64,000 nucleotides of DNA, from positions 62,001 to 126,000 of the forward strand of contig JADFZL010000001.1 in assembly GCA_015232575.1 (NCBI GenBank), in the 5' to 3' direction. The position numbers and the translations under genes were made by a program. The notes below the pieces were generated by a model that saw only the letters and a list, made by a program, of their open reading frames with translations, made no database searches and was not told the DNA's origin. This stretch comes from Candidatus Rifleibacteriota bacterium (GTDB lineage: Bacteria > Muiribacteriota > Ozemobacteria > Ozemobacterales > Ozemobacteraceae). Each line of letters begins with the position of its first letter. Within the stretch, counting starts at the first letter, position 1. Shown here one piece after another: positions 8,109 to 17,000 of the stretch.

Positions 8109-9430
8109 AAACAAAACCAAAATCTTCACCATTTAATTACCACCAGTTTGACAATGGAATTCAATTAATTTCTGAATCATTCCAGACTGTACAAAGCGTT
8201 TCCATAGGCTTCTTTTTTAAATCGGGAGTAATTTCAGAGTGTCTGAAATCGCTTGGAGTATCACATTTTATTGAACACATGCTCTTTAAAGGCACTTCCA
8301 AAAGAAGCGCAAAAGATATAGCCCGACATTTTGACAGAATCGGCGGATATTTGAATGCTTTCACCGCCAAAGACTACTGCTGCTTTTATGCACGCATAGT
8401 ACAAGACAAATTGCCAATTGCAGTCGAAATTCTGTCTGATATGATAAAAAATTCGATATTCGATCCGGCAGAGCTTGAGCGCGAACGCGGGGTAATACTC
8501 GAAGAAATCAAGATGTACGAAGACTCCCCTGATGAAATCATACACGAACTTCTCGGACAGAGCCTCTGGGAAAACTCGCCTCTTGGCAGACCGATTCTTG
8601 GTACCTTGAAAACAATTTCGGCGCTATCCCGTGAAGACATAATTGACACCTACGAAAAGCATTACGTATCAGGAAACCTCATGATATGCGCTGCTGGCAA
8701 TCTTGACTGGGAACACCTGAAAAAACTTGTAGACAAAAACCTGAGTTCCATGCGGAAAGGCAATTTCAAATCAAAAAAGGTATCGACTCCGTTTGTTTTT
8801 CAGACTAATATTTATACGAAAAAAATAGAGCAATTGCACGTTGCAATTGGATTTCCCGGAGTTTCGTATCCATCAAATGAAAAATATCCGGTAACTCTTC
8901 TTAACGCAGCGTTCGGAGGCGGCATGAGCAGCCGTCTGTTTCAACAGATCCGTGAGAAAAAAGGTCTGGCATATTCGGTGTATTCGTATCACACAGCATT
9001 TAAAGATTCCGGAATATTCTCGATTTACGCTGGAACATCTGTAGATAATTTTTCGAGAGTTATTGATCTGATTGCAAAAGAGATTGATAAAATCTCCAAA
9101 AACGGACTTTCTAAAACTGAAATATGCGAAACAAAAGACCAGTTGAAGGGCAATCTTCTGATGGCACTTGAGAGCACTACAAATCGAATGAACCGCATGG
9201 TAACAGGGTTCCTTTATGATGTTCCGCCGCTTGATCCTGAATCTTCAATTCTTCCGTTCATGAATACGACCGCCGAAGAAATTTCCGAACTGAGTAAAAA
9301 AATATTCGATAAAAACCGCATGGGAATCTGCATCATATCGCCATCAGATAAAATTCAGGACATCATGAAAAACAGTCCATTCGGAAACATCGAGATTTCA
9401 GTAAAGAATTTCGACTCAGAGAAACACTAA
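8105..9430 (+). CDS. M16-family zinc peptidase (pitrilysin / processing peptidase-like)
   Basis: The inverted zinc motif HxxEH is present as HFIEH (H54, E57, H58), and a downstream glutamate in the ERERGVILEEIKMYED helix supplies the third ligand. A second, non-catalytic half carries the conserved SSRLFQQIREKKGLAYSVYS motif. At 441 aa it is a single-unit, two-domain M16B peptidase like those in many bacteria; it probably dimerises and degrades or processes peptides. There is no signal peptide, so it acts in the cytoplasm. Its start overlaps scpB by four bases, and it is the last gene of the trpS-scpAB operon. Confidence 0.9.
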   Translation: MKTKPKSSPFNYHQFDNGIQLISESFQTVQSVSIGFFFKSGVISECLKSLGVSHFIEHMLFKGTSKRSAKDIARHFDRIGGYLNAFTAKDYCCFYARIVQDKLPIAVEILSDMIKNSIFDPAELERERGVILEEIKMYEDSPDEIIHELLGQSLWENSPLGRPILGTLKTISALSREDIIDTYEKHYVSGNLMICAAGNLDWEHLKKLVDKNLSSMRKGNFKSKKVSTPFVFQTNIYTKKIEQLHVAIGFPGVSYPSNEKYPVTLLNAAFGGGMSSRLFQQIREKKGLAYSVYSYHTAFKDSGIFSIYAGTSVDNFSRVIDLIAKEIDKISKNGLSKTEICETKDQLKGNLLMALESTTNRMNRMVTGFLYDVPPLDPESSILPFMNTTAEEISELSKKIFDKNRMGICIISPSDKIQDIMKNSPFGNIEISVKNFDSEKH

Positions 9431-9480
9431 CTGAGGAATTAAATCGACACTGTAGCGCTGGTACTTACGAAAGAGATATC

Positions 9481-9517
9481 TCACGCTGAGACGCAGAGTC
9501 GCGGAGAAAAGCTGAGA
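9481..9517. repeat. CACGCTGAGACGCAGAG-type intergenic repeat
   Basis: A short repeat of the form CACG-CTGAGACGCAGAGTCGC-GGAGAAAA. Motifs of this type are common between genes in many unrelated bacterial genomes. There is one copy in this window. Confidence 0.5.
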
Positions 9518-9567
9518 AAAACGGGTTTTTCGTTTTTAGCAGTGCCTGTACATGTTTTTATTACTCA

Positions 9568-9729
9568 TTAAGCACCGCAAATCTTAAATAATGGGACATA
9601 TTTGAATGTTAACTTTGGGGTGGGCTGTCATCTCGAACGAATGTGAGAGATAACCGTAATGCGAGATTTCTCCCTTTGGTCGAAATGACATTGTTTAATG
9701 ACCCCTTTATTAAAATATGCTGTATGAAG
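9568..9729. mobile_element. MITE-like element, copy B (full length)
   Basis: It has the same architecture and length as copy A: left end TTAAGCACCGCAAATCTTAA, internal GTTAACTTTGGGGTGGGCTG, palindrome arms TGTCATCTCGAACGAATGTG and GGTCGAAATGACA, and right end TGACCCCTTTATTAAAATAT then GCTGTATGAAG. It is noncoding. Confidence 0.75.
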
Positions 9730-9870
9730 TGTATCTGCTCAAAAGAATTGCTACAGCCTCATAAACTACTAATTGAATAATAAAATATGCAGTAGAAGCG
9801 GCTTCCAGCAGCTTGGTGTGCAAAAACGTAAATAACGGAACAAATATCAAGGAAGGAATAGGAAAATAAA

Positions 9871-10971
9871 ATGGCAACCACAAAAATTATAGATCGTCCG
9901 GATTATAAAAAACGGCAGCAGAAGGTTCTCTCGCTTGATACTGATTCTTTCGACGGGCTCTGGATAACAGGTTCATCGAACGTCCAGTATCTTACAGGTT
10001 TTACCGGATCATCTGGCACTCTTTTTCTGTCAAAGAAAGAAGCAGTTTTTTTCACAGATTTCCGTTATGAAGAGCAATCCAAACACGAAGTCGGAGACAG
10101 CGCAAAAATTACTGTTTTCAAAATTTCCCAGAAAGAAGCTTTTCTTGAATTTCTGAAATCGCACAGTTACAAAAAAATTGGCATTGAGGGAAGTCTTTCA
10201 GTAGAGATGTTCGAAGCTTTAAAAAAAGGTTCTGAGGGAAAATTCACTTTTGGAATTTCACAAAGCCTGGTTGAATCTGTCAGAAAAATCAAGGATGACT
10301 ACGAAATTCAATGTCTTCACAAAGCTTTTGAAATTGCTGACAAAGCTTTCGACAAACTGCTGAAATTTATTCGCCCAGGAAGAAAAGAGAAGGAAATTGC
10401 GGCAAAGCTCGAATATCTTCTTGCAACTCTCGGCTCAGAAAAGACATCTTTCGATACAATCGTAGCTTCCGGCGAACGAGCGTCATGTCCGCACGCCAAA
10501 CCCACTGATAAAAAAGCCTGTGAAGGCGAAATGATTAAAATTGATTTCGGTGCCGTATATCTAGGTTACCATTCAGACATGACCCGCACAATTTTTCTCG
10601 GAAAACCGGACGCAAAGTTCCGTAAAATTTATAATACGGTCCTCGAGGCGCAGCAGAAAGCCGTAAAAGCTCTGAAACCAGGCTTAAAAGGCATAGATAT
10701 CGACAAAGTCGCCAGAGATCACATCAAAAACGAAGGTTTCGGAGACTACTTCGGACACGGTCTCGGTCACGCACTCGGGCTTGATGTCCACGAACTTCCG
10801 GCACTCTCTTTCAAATGTCCCGAAACAATTTCAGCAGGAAATGTTGTTACAGTAGAGCCCGGAATATACATTCCCGGCTGGGGCGGCGTAAGAATTGAAG
10901 ATGTCTACATTGTACAAGAAAAATCAAACATAAAACTTACATCAACCCCAAACAAGCTCTTATCGCTATAA
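9871..10971 (+). CDS. M24 metallopeptidase, Xaa-Pro aminopeptidase/dipeptidase
   Basis: This pita-bread peptidase removes N-terminal residues next to proline. Residues 1-135 are the creatinase-like N-terminal domain. The catalytic domain from about 140 carries all five metal ligands: D225 and D236 (IDFGAVYLGYHSD), H296 (FGHGLGHALG), E329 (VTVEPGIY) and E343 (RIEDVY). The length of 366 aa matches PepQ/YpdF-type enzymes. The start at 9871 follows AAGGAAGGAATAGG. It is cytoplasmic and monocistronic. Dipeptidase (prolidase) or aminopeptidase P activity cannot be separated by motif alone. Confidence 0.9.
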   Translation: MATTKIIDRPDYKKRQQKVLSLDTDSFDGLWITGSSNVQYLTGFTGSSGTLFLSKKEAVFFTDFRYEEQSKHEVGDSAKITVFKISQKEAFLEFLKSHSYKKIGIEGSLSVEMFEALKKGSEGKFTFGISQSLVESVRKIKDDYEIQCLHKAFEIADKAFDKLLKFIRPGRKEKEIAAKLEYLLATLGSEKTSFDTIVASGERASCPHAKPTDKKACEGEMIKIDFGAVYLGYHSDMTRTIFLGKPDAKFRKIYNTVLEAQQKAVKALKPGLKGIDIDKVARDHIKNEGFGDYFGHGLGHALGLDVHELPALSFKCPETISAGNVVTVEPGIYIPGWGGVRIEDVYIVQEKSNIKLTSTPNKLLSL

Positions 10972-11110
10972 TACGCTGGTAAAAATATTATCGTTTCGAT
11001 AAAAGAATCTGCTCAGGAAGTCTGAAATTAGTTGGCAAGTTGATGAGAACCTGCAACTTCAAGCTCGTTGTTCACAATGAATAAATGACAATTGAAAGAG
11101 GGCGCTGTTA

Positions 11111-12682
11111 ATGTCAAGATTCTTCAATACAACTGGTCCGTGCAACCCAGCAGAGCACTATATGCTTGATCCTGCCGAAAGGCTTATCAATGCAAACCTA
11201 AGTCTTTATGTTGAGAAAAAGCTCTACTGGGTTCTGCATGCTCCGAGACAGACTGGAAAAACAACCTTTCTTCAATCATGGGCATCTGAGATAAACAACA
11301 AAGGCAAAGCTGTTGCCTGCTATGTAAGTGTTGAACGCTGCCAGGGAATGTCTGACATAAGGCAATCTATGCCAGATCTGTGCTCGGCTATAAGAGAGTC
11401 AGCCAACTCATCTCTTGAAAAGGCATTTATTCCATCTGAGGTTAGCGGAAGCCCGGGAAGTCTTTTGAGCCTGACGCTTATTGATTGGGCATCAAAAGTT
11501 GCACCAAAACCCCTGGTCGTTCTCTTCGATGAAGTTGATATTCTTAAAGACGATACGATGATAAGCTTTCTGCGGCAACTACGCTCAGGCTTTGCCACAA
11601 GAGGTATCGGCAAGTTCCCAGTGTCGACTGCTCTCGTCGGCATGCGTGATTTGCGTGATTACCTGGTTCAATCGAAAGATGGAGTGCCATTGAATCCGGG
11701 CAGCCCTTTTAATATTAAACAGGATTCTGTTACGCTTGGAAATTTTTCATTACCTGACATACAAAAACTTATTGCACAGCACGAAGAAGAAAAGGGGCAA
11801 AATTTTGAACCTGATGCTGTTGAAATGATATATGATTTCACACGTGGTCAGCCCTGGCTTGTAAATGCGATTGCACAAAAATGTGTCTGGAAAATAGTGC
11901 CTGAGGAAGAAAAAAAGCCGGTAAAAGCAGAGCACATTCTTCAGGCAAAGGAAATGCTTATTCAGGAACGTGCAGTTCATCTCGACAGTCTCGCAGAACG
12001 CCTTAAGGAGCCAAGAGTTAAGCGCGTCATTCAGGCGATTATTACTGGAGACATTGATCCGAGTTTGGCTGAGGGAGATGACTTCCGCTTGTGTATTGAT
12101 CTTGGAATCGTCAGCGTGGAAGACGGAACTCCTCAGATTTCCAATCCGATCTACAGAGAAGTTATTCCGAGAGTTCTGAACCAGGGAATGCAATACGCTG
12201 TTCCGAAGCCTCATTTCAAATGGCTTCGTGATGACGGCACACTGAATATGCCTGAAATGTTGAAAAACTTTCAGGCGTTCTGGCGTCGCCACGCCGACAC
12301 CTGGGAGCAAAAATCAGATTATACCGAAGCGTTTCCGCATCTTCTGGTTCTGGCTTTCATGCAGCGCATAATCAATGGCGGCGGCAGGGTCGAAAGAGAA
12401 TACGCAGCTGGCAGAGGCCGCATGGATATTGCCATTGAATACGGCGGAAAATGGTCGATCATCGAAGTAAAACTTGTGCATCCGGCAGATGGGCTTGAAA
12501 CAACCATCAGCGAAGGACTTGAACAAATTTCGTCTTACCGTGACACGATTGATGAAAACGCAGAAGCTTTTCTGCTTGTCTTTGATCGCCGCCGTGAAAC
12601 TGTTGCCAGTCCCTGGGAAGAACGCCTGAAATGGGAAACCAGAACATTCGAAAACAAATCTGTGACTGTGCTATGCCAGTAA
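11111..12682 (+). CDS. AAA-type ATPase with C-terminal PD-(D/E)XK nuclease-like domain
   Basis: An N-terminal STAND/AAA-like ATPase carries Walker A APRQTGKTT (44-52, K50) and Walker B VVLFDEVD (D140, E141). From about residue 415 a PD-(D/E)XK fold is recognisable: a glutamate in GGRVEREYAAGRG, then GRMDIA with D439, then IIEVKL with E452 and K454. This architecture belongs to the large family of AAA ATPase plus restriction-like domain proteins of unknown role that are often multicopy in environmental bacteria. The start is supported by GAGGG upstream. It is similar in plan, but not obviously in sequence, to the genes at 15112 and 49975. It lies next to a decayed group II intron. Confidence 0.75.
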   Translation: MSRFFNTTGPCNPAEHYMLDPAERLINANLSLYVEKKLYWVLHAPRQTGKTTFLQSWASEINNKGKAVACYVSVERCQGMSDIRQSMPDLCSAIRESANSSLEKAFIPSEVSGSPGSLLSLTLIDWASKVAPKPLVVLFDEVDILKDDTMISFLRQLRSGFATRGIGKFPVSTALVGMRDLRDYLVQSKDGVPLNPGSPFNIKQDSVTLGNFSLPDIQKLIAQHEEEKGQNFEPDAVEMIYDFTRGQPWLVNAIAQKCVWKIVPEEEKKPVKAEHILQAKEMLIQERAVHLDSLAERLKEPRVKRVIQAIITGDIDPSLAEGDDFRLCIDLGIVSVEDGTPQISNPIYREVIPRVLNQGMQYAVPKPHFKWLRDDGTLNMPEMLKNFQAFWRRHADTWEQKSDYTEAFPHLLVLAFMQRIINGGGRVEREYAAGRGRMDIAIEYGGKWSIIEVKLVHPADGLETTISEGLEQISSYRDTIDENAEAFLLVFDRRRETVASPWEERLKWETRTFENKSVTVLCQ

Positions 12683-12689
12683 CCAGCTA

Positions 12690-13050
12690 ACCCCACCGTA
12701 CATGCCGTTCGACATTCGACGGTTCAGTAGCTTGAGTGTAGCACGTTAGATCGGCTCAAAATATCATCGTAACCCATTTTCTCAAATATTGATTGATCAA
12801 TGTTGTTGATAAAATCCAGCTTAACGCTACCCACCACTAACCTTTTCTTGTATTAGCCCACTCCTATGCTTTTGATGGAGAGACTCCAAGATGTTGAAGG
12901 TTTTCAAAGCAGCATTTCGTTTGTTTCCAATGTTTCCAGATACAAATCCGAATCTTGCGTCTTATCCATTCCGTGATGTTCGTCATTAGTGACTTCATGT
13001 CTGCAATGGCATAATAGTTCAACCATCCTGTTAAGATGTGGTATAGTAAT
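12690..13050 (-). pseudogene. Group II intron maturase remnant (C-terminal domain only)
   Basis: On the minus strand the frame reads LTGWLNYYAIADMKSLMTNI, then EWIRRKIRICIWKHWKQTK and LQHLGVSPSKA. This is the group II intron maturase-specific (GIIM) domain. After SPSKA there is a TAG where Tyr is usual, then EWANTRKG, a second TAG, and a weak match to the closing NxYLRK block. The sequence after the reading frame (AACCGTCGAATGTCGAACGG then CATGTACGGTGGGG) resembles the structured RNA that follows such ORFs. The reverse-transcriptase part is absent: the fragment stops at 13050, exactly where the IS3-like remnant begins. It is clearly dead. Confidence 0.75.
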
Positions 13051-13263
13051 TGTGGACACCGAGTTAAAACATATGTTGAAATTAAAAGTGAGGTATTCAA
13101 AATGAATAACCAAAACGAAAGTCCGAATAGAAGATAATATTCCAAGGAATTTAAGCAGTAAGCTGTCAGAATGGCCACAGAGAAAGGGCATAATCTGGCC
13201 GAAATTGCAAAAAATCTGGGTATTAATAGCCTTATATGTCGCTGGAAAAAAGAACTTGTTGAA
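13051..13263 (+). pseudogene. IS3-family orfA remnant with left terminal repeat
   Basis: The likely left terminal inverted repeat starts TGTGGACACCGAGTTAAAAC at 13051. An ATG at 13102 opens a frame that matches the IS3 OrfA helix-turn-helix (YSKEFKQ, AVRMATEKG, LAEIAKNLGI, RWKKE). Two TAA stops interrupt it, at 13135-13137 and 13159-13161. After RWKKELVE the match ends and, in the same frame, 2-epimerase sequence begins. OrfB and the right end are missing. Confidence 0.75.
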
Positions 13264-13751
13264 GCTCCGGCAATATTGTCAGAGGTTCTAAATATTTTAG
13301 AAGAAACAGGAAAAAAACATTTTCCTGTTGTGTTACCTCTTCACCCAAGAACTTTCAATATAATAAGAAATAATATTAATCTTTGCAACCGTTTCTCCAA
13401 AAGAGGCAATGATTTTCTCATTTTCACAGAACCATTTAGCTTCCTTGAAATGATTGCCGCAGAGAAAAAATGCAAGTTAATCATGACAGATTCCGGAGGA
13501 GTTCAAAAGGAAGCGTTTTTTCACAGAAAACCCTGCATTACCCTTCGAACAGAAACAGAATGGGTTGAACTTATAGATGTGGGTGGAATTTCCTTACAGG
13601 CTTCGAAAGGGAAGTGATTAATAAATGCATTGAAAAATCACTGACCCATGATTACGCAGCAATTCAGCAACCAAATTTATTTGTAAACGGAAAAGCTGGA
13701 ATTGCTATAATAGATTTACTGTTATCGTGGGAAAAAAACAAAGTTAAATAG
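13264..13751 (+). pseudogene. wecB: Broken non-hydrolysing UDP-GlcNAc 2-epimerase (3' part)
   Basis: This is the C-terminal third of a WecB/WbpI-like UDP-N-acetylglucosamine 2-epimerase. HPRT, LIMTDSGGVQKEAFFHRKPC and TLRTETEWVELIDVG are the family's UDP-binding segments. A one-base deletion near 13583 breaks the frame: restoring one base gives GWNFLTGFEREVINKCIEKS and the normal C-terminus, ending at 13751. The N-terminal two-thirds is gone and has been replaced by the IS3 remnant. It probably once belonged to the glycan pathway that follows. Confidence 0.8.
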
Positions 13752-13766
13752 GCTCTGCCAACTCAC

Positions 13767-14978
13767 CTATTTGATTCCCTCTCTTGAAGAGAGTTCTAAT
13801 AATACGTTATGAGTTTTTTCTGCAGCAATATCCCAGGTAAAGTTTTTTAAAACCATTTCTCTGCCTTTTTTTCCCATTGCATCCCTGATTTCCGGATTTG
13901 AGTGTAAGAATTTAACGGTCCTGGCAAGCACTTCAGGTGTTCTTTTTATGGCAATTCCTGCTCCTTCTCCAACAAGCTGTTTGATGTTTGAATACTGTTC
14001 TGAAACAATAACAGGTACCTGGCAAGCCATTATTTCAAAAGATTTCACCGGAGAAACCTTGCACTCTTTATTTGAAGATTTTGAATATATTTTAGAAACT
14101 TCATTTTCTGATATTACACATTTAATATCTTTTTCTTTCTCACTATTTTTCTGACCATAATTTAAAGGGCTTACGCAGCCTATGCTTATTCCTGCAAGAG
14201 ATTTCGAAATCAAACCAGCAAGATGCTTTTGAGGAATGCTTTTCCAGAAGTACACATTTTTATGTTCTGAAGAGAATTTGATTGCCATTTCTTCCAATCG
14301 ACCACCGCCAATTACAAGCAGTTTAACATCCTCAGGCCATTCTTCATGTAAAGTAGCCTGAAGAATTATATCTATTCCCTGCCATTCAGACAACGAACCA
14401 AAAAAAATAATATATGGACAAAGTTCGGGCTTAAAAAGAACACTCTGTGCATCCGGTCTGAATATTTCCACATTTGCTCCATTAGTTACATGAAAACTCT
14501 TTTTCGAGCGAGTTATTCTATCAGCCCACCTGCATAACTCTGGAGTAACAGCAATAATTCTGTCTGCCCAGAAAAGCTGTTTCAGTGCAAGATATCTGAA
14601 AAATCTTTCAAACTTTTTTGTCCACGGATATGAAACATACAAATCAAGCAATGTTCCATTTATTTCCTGAACGACTGGAATTTTAAATATTCTAAACAGC
14701 AACGCCAACGGAAACAGCGCAAAATGCCAGCGAAAATAGTATACGTTAGCCTTTTTTGCAAAAAAAGCCCTTACCTGTACAAGAATAAAAAGAAACAACC
14801 GCACGATAAATCTGGAATATAAAGGTTTCTCAAAATAATCCGGCTGAAACAAACGAACTACCCAGCCTCTTTTAGATAGCCCCGAAATAATTTCATGAAC
14901 ATGCGAAAACGAAGCCTGCCCTTCACGAGTCGCCTGCAAGCACAAATAAGACATTCTGAGATCAGTTTTTTTTTGCAT
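13767..14978 (-). CDS. GT4-family glycosyltransferase
   Basis: A GT-B fold glycosyltransferase that transfers a sugar from a nucleotide donor. The N-terminal acceptor domain begins with YLCLQATREGQASFSHVHEI. The C-terminal donor domain has the PYIIFFGSLSEWQGIDIILQA and LLVIGGGRLEE strands and the late SFEIMACQVPVIVSE block, which corresponds to the EX7E donor-binding region. A hydrophobic stretch at about residues 65-110 may attach it to the membrane. I place the start at 14978 (ATG), though ATG 14954 fits the family alignment equally well; a longer frame to 15065 adds an unlikely hydrophobic leader. It is convergent with the broken epimerase. Confidence 0.75.
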   Translation of the reverse strand: MQKKTDLRMSYLCLQATREGQASFSHVHEIISGLSKRGWVVRLFQPDYFEKPLYSRFIVRLFLFILVQVRAFFAKKANVYYFRWHFALFPLALLFRIFKIPVVQEINGTLLDLYVSYPWTKKFERFFRYLALKQLFWADRIIAVTPELCRWADRITRSKKSFHVTNGANVEIFRPDAQSVLFKPELCPYIIFFGSLSEWQGIDIILQATLHEEWPEDVKLLVIGGGRLEEMAIKFSSEHKNVYFWKSIPQKHLAGLISKSLAGISIGCVSPLNYGQKNSEKEKDIKCVISENEVSKIYSKSSNKECKVSPVKSFEIMACQVPVIVSEQYSNIKQLVGEGAGIAIKRTPEVLARTVKFLHSNPEIRDAMGKKGREMVLKNFTWDIAAEKTHNVLLELSSREGIK

Positions 14979-15111
14979 TATTTCAAATAATTTTCCATTA
15001 TTGCATTCAGCAAACAAGTTTACAATGACACAAAAGCACAAAAAAGTCACAGCTAATAGATGCAAACAGCAGTTTTTTTGGTCGGTTTTTCTGAAATCCT
15101 GAAATTCAGGT

Positions 15112-16665
15112 TTAGGGGTATGCTTCTAACGAAAGTTTTTGAAGATTACGGAGTCGCTTTGAAAAAGTCATTCCGAGAAAATAAATTTGTTTGCCTTCGT
15201 TGAGATATTTTTCATAATATCCTTTGCTGCGGATTTGTTTCAAGGGGTTGGAAACTCTGGAAGATTTCGATGCAGACGAAGTTGTTTTGAATTCGGTAAT
15301 GAAAATTTTATCTGCAAATTTGAGAGTCATATCTATCTGTCCAAGGTTTGTCGCGTCTTCGCAAACTATTGTAAAACCACACGCCATAAGGCAGGAGTAC
15401 ACAGTGGATGCATAAAAACCTTCATACTCGGCGATGTTGTTTTTTCTGAACCAATCGTGTGGAATTGCAGCAAAAAGCGATTTCAGGGCAGTTTCAAGCA
15501 CTTCTGCATTGGCAGTCATGAAAGCTTGAGATAAACGGCTCTTGATAAGTTCCTGGTTAGTTGATACTCCGCTCATATAGCGCAGAAGAAACTCATTCAG
15601 TGCTAATCTTACTTCCAGATTGGGAAATTTCAGACGAAAAGTTCTTCCAAGGGTTTCACTTTCAATTCGGTCGATTGTTAAATATCCAGTTTGGAAAAGA
15701 AGTGTTTCAATATCGATAAAATCAACATCGAACTGAGATAAAAACAGCTCTGAAACAACAATTCCATCTGCCTGCGGAAAAAAGAAATTTCGACTCTTCA
15801 GAACGTCAATCAAAAATCTCGGATTAGCAGTTTCAAACCAGAATGGCTTAAAGGTGTTAGTTTTAAGATGCAACAAGACACTGAACGGGTTAAAAACTGT
15901 TTTTCCAAGAAAATTATAACCATTATACCAGGTTTTAATATTTTCAATGCGTTCTTCAGATAAATCCCTGCCGAAAACGCTTAAAAGCTCATCATAAGTG
16001 TAACCGCATATTTCCGCGCCTTCCGAATCAACAGAAATATCAACAATATTGTTCAGTCCACTGAATATGCTGACTTTGCTGAATTTACTGATGCCGGTCA
16101 GAAAGGCAAAGCGGATATATGCATCGCAATCTTTAATGACGCTGTACAGATTTCTCAGCCCATCACGCATTTCTTTTGCAATTTCAGGATTGGATATATT
16201 ATCAAGAATTGGTTTGTCGTATTCATCAACAAGAATAACGACTGGAAGAGAATATTTTCTAAATAGTCCTATAATGAGATTTCGAAACAACTCTGAAACG
16301 AGTTCTTCTGATACTTGAAGCCCTTCCTGAGCAATTTGATAATTCAAACGGGATGAAATGATTTTGTTTAAATCAGCCTTACTTTCGAGTGTTCCGCCGC
16401 CAAAGCTGAGATTAATTACCGGATACTTTTTTGCCCAGTCCCAGTTGTTTTCAAGATATAACCCGCGAAAAAGCTCTCTGTTACCCGAAAAAGCTTCCTT
16501 CAGAGTGTCAACAAAAAGACTTTTTCCGAAACGACGCGGCCGTGAAAGGAAATAATACTTTCCATTATCAAAAAGCCTCTTCACAAAGTTTGTTTTGTCC
16601 ACATAATAGAAATTATCTTTTCGAATTTCAGAAAAATTCTGAATTCCTATCGGAAGCTTTTTCAT
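15112..16665 (-). CDS. AAA-ATPase-like / PDDEXK_9 family protein (first of two)
   Basis: It belongs to the AAA-ATPase_like (PF09820-type) plus PDDEXK_9 (PF08011-type) family. It starts with the typical MKKLPIGIQNFSEIRKDNFY block (a substrate-like phrase found at the head of all members), then the variant P-loop RPRRFGKS (42-49) and Walker B-like VVILVDEYDKPI. The C-terminal nuclease-like domain has GQIDMT (D445) and FITEFKT (E458, K460) followed by QIRSKGYYEKY. The full length of 517 aa is normal. No biochemical role is established for the family. It shares this full domain order with the gene at 49975. Confidence 0.85.
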   Translation of the reverse strand: MKKLPIGIQNFSEIRKDNFYYVDKTNFVKRLFDNGKYYFLSRPRRFGKSLFVDTLKEAFSGNRELFRGLYLENNWDWAKKYPVINLSFGGGTLESKADLNKIISSRLNYQIAQEGLQVSEELVSELFRNLIIGLFRKYSLPVVILVDEYDKPILDNISNPEIAKEMRDGLRNLYSVIKDCDAYIRFAFLTGISKFSKVSIFSGLNNIVDISVDSEGAEICGYTYDELLSVFGRDLSEERIENIKTWYNGYNFLGKTVFNPFSVLLHLKTNTFKPFWFETANPRFLIDVLKSRNFFFPQADGIVVSELFLSQFDVDFIDIETLLFQTGYLTIDRIESETLGRTFRLKFPNLEVRLALNEFLLRYMSGVSTNQELIKSRLSQAFMTANAEVLETALKSLFAAIPHDWFRKNNIAEYEGFYASTVYSCLMACGFTIVCEDATNLGQIDMTLKFADKIFITEFKTTSSASKSSRVSNPLKQIRSKGYYEKYLNEGKQIYFLGMTFSKRLRNLQKLSLEAYP

Positions 16666-16675
16666 TAGAATTATT

Positions 16676-16827
16676 TCCTCTATTTTCTAACTTTTTGAAA
16701 ATTTCCAGATTATGTAAGTTCCAAAATTTCAGCAGGCAAAATACCCGCTGACAAAATCAATTCTCGCTTCAGGGTGTTCAAAATACCACTTAATAAAAGC
16801 ATCATGTGGGTTATTCTGCTCTCTCAT
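16676..16827 (-). pseudogene. Rpn/Transposase_31-like N-terminal fragment
   Basis: From an ATG at 16827 the minus strand reads MREQNNPHDAFIKWYFEHPE then ARIDFVSGYF. This resembles the NPHDxFFKxxFSxPExAxDFLxxYLP start of Rpn-type recombination-promoting nucleases (PF04754). One extra base in the TATTTTGCC stretch breaks the frame. Correcting it gives GYLPAEILEL, and a further shift gives HNLEIFKKLE. Only about 50 codons remain, ending against the upstream edge of the AAA-ATPase-like gene. This is inference from a short stretch. Confidence 0.5.
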
Positions 16828-17000
16828 CCTAATAATATACTTCAATTCCCTTAAAAACGCAAACCCAAATCTCCCTCTTTGCACCGTCATTTCAGACTCT
16901 TTAGATATTTACTACAAACAAAGTTTTCGGGAAACAACATCTTGAAAATAGCTTCACAATGATGTATCATTCATTATATTTGAAAAGTGATCGTAATTTG

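Larger units (their letters stand above)
9431..9870. other. Intergenic region with repeats
   Basis: These 440 bases have no gene. They hold a GACACTGTAGC motif near 9449 that recurs at the end of another repeat (48146), a CACGCTGAGACGCAGAGTCG-type repeat (9481-9517), a full MITE-like copy (9568-9729), and a decayed fragment near 9818-9850 that resembles the MITE left end (TGTGCAAAAACGTAAATAAC). Confidence 0.65.

Noticed and set aside
13171..13617. A 148-codon open frame that could pass for a small gene
   Set aside because: It is a chance fusion of the orfA tail and a frameshifted 2-epimerase piece; annotated as pseudogenes instead.
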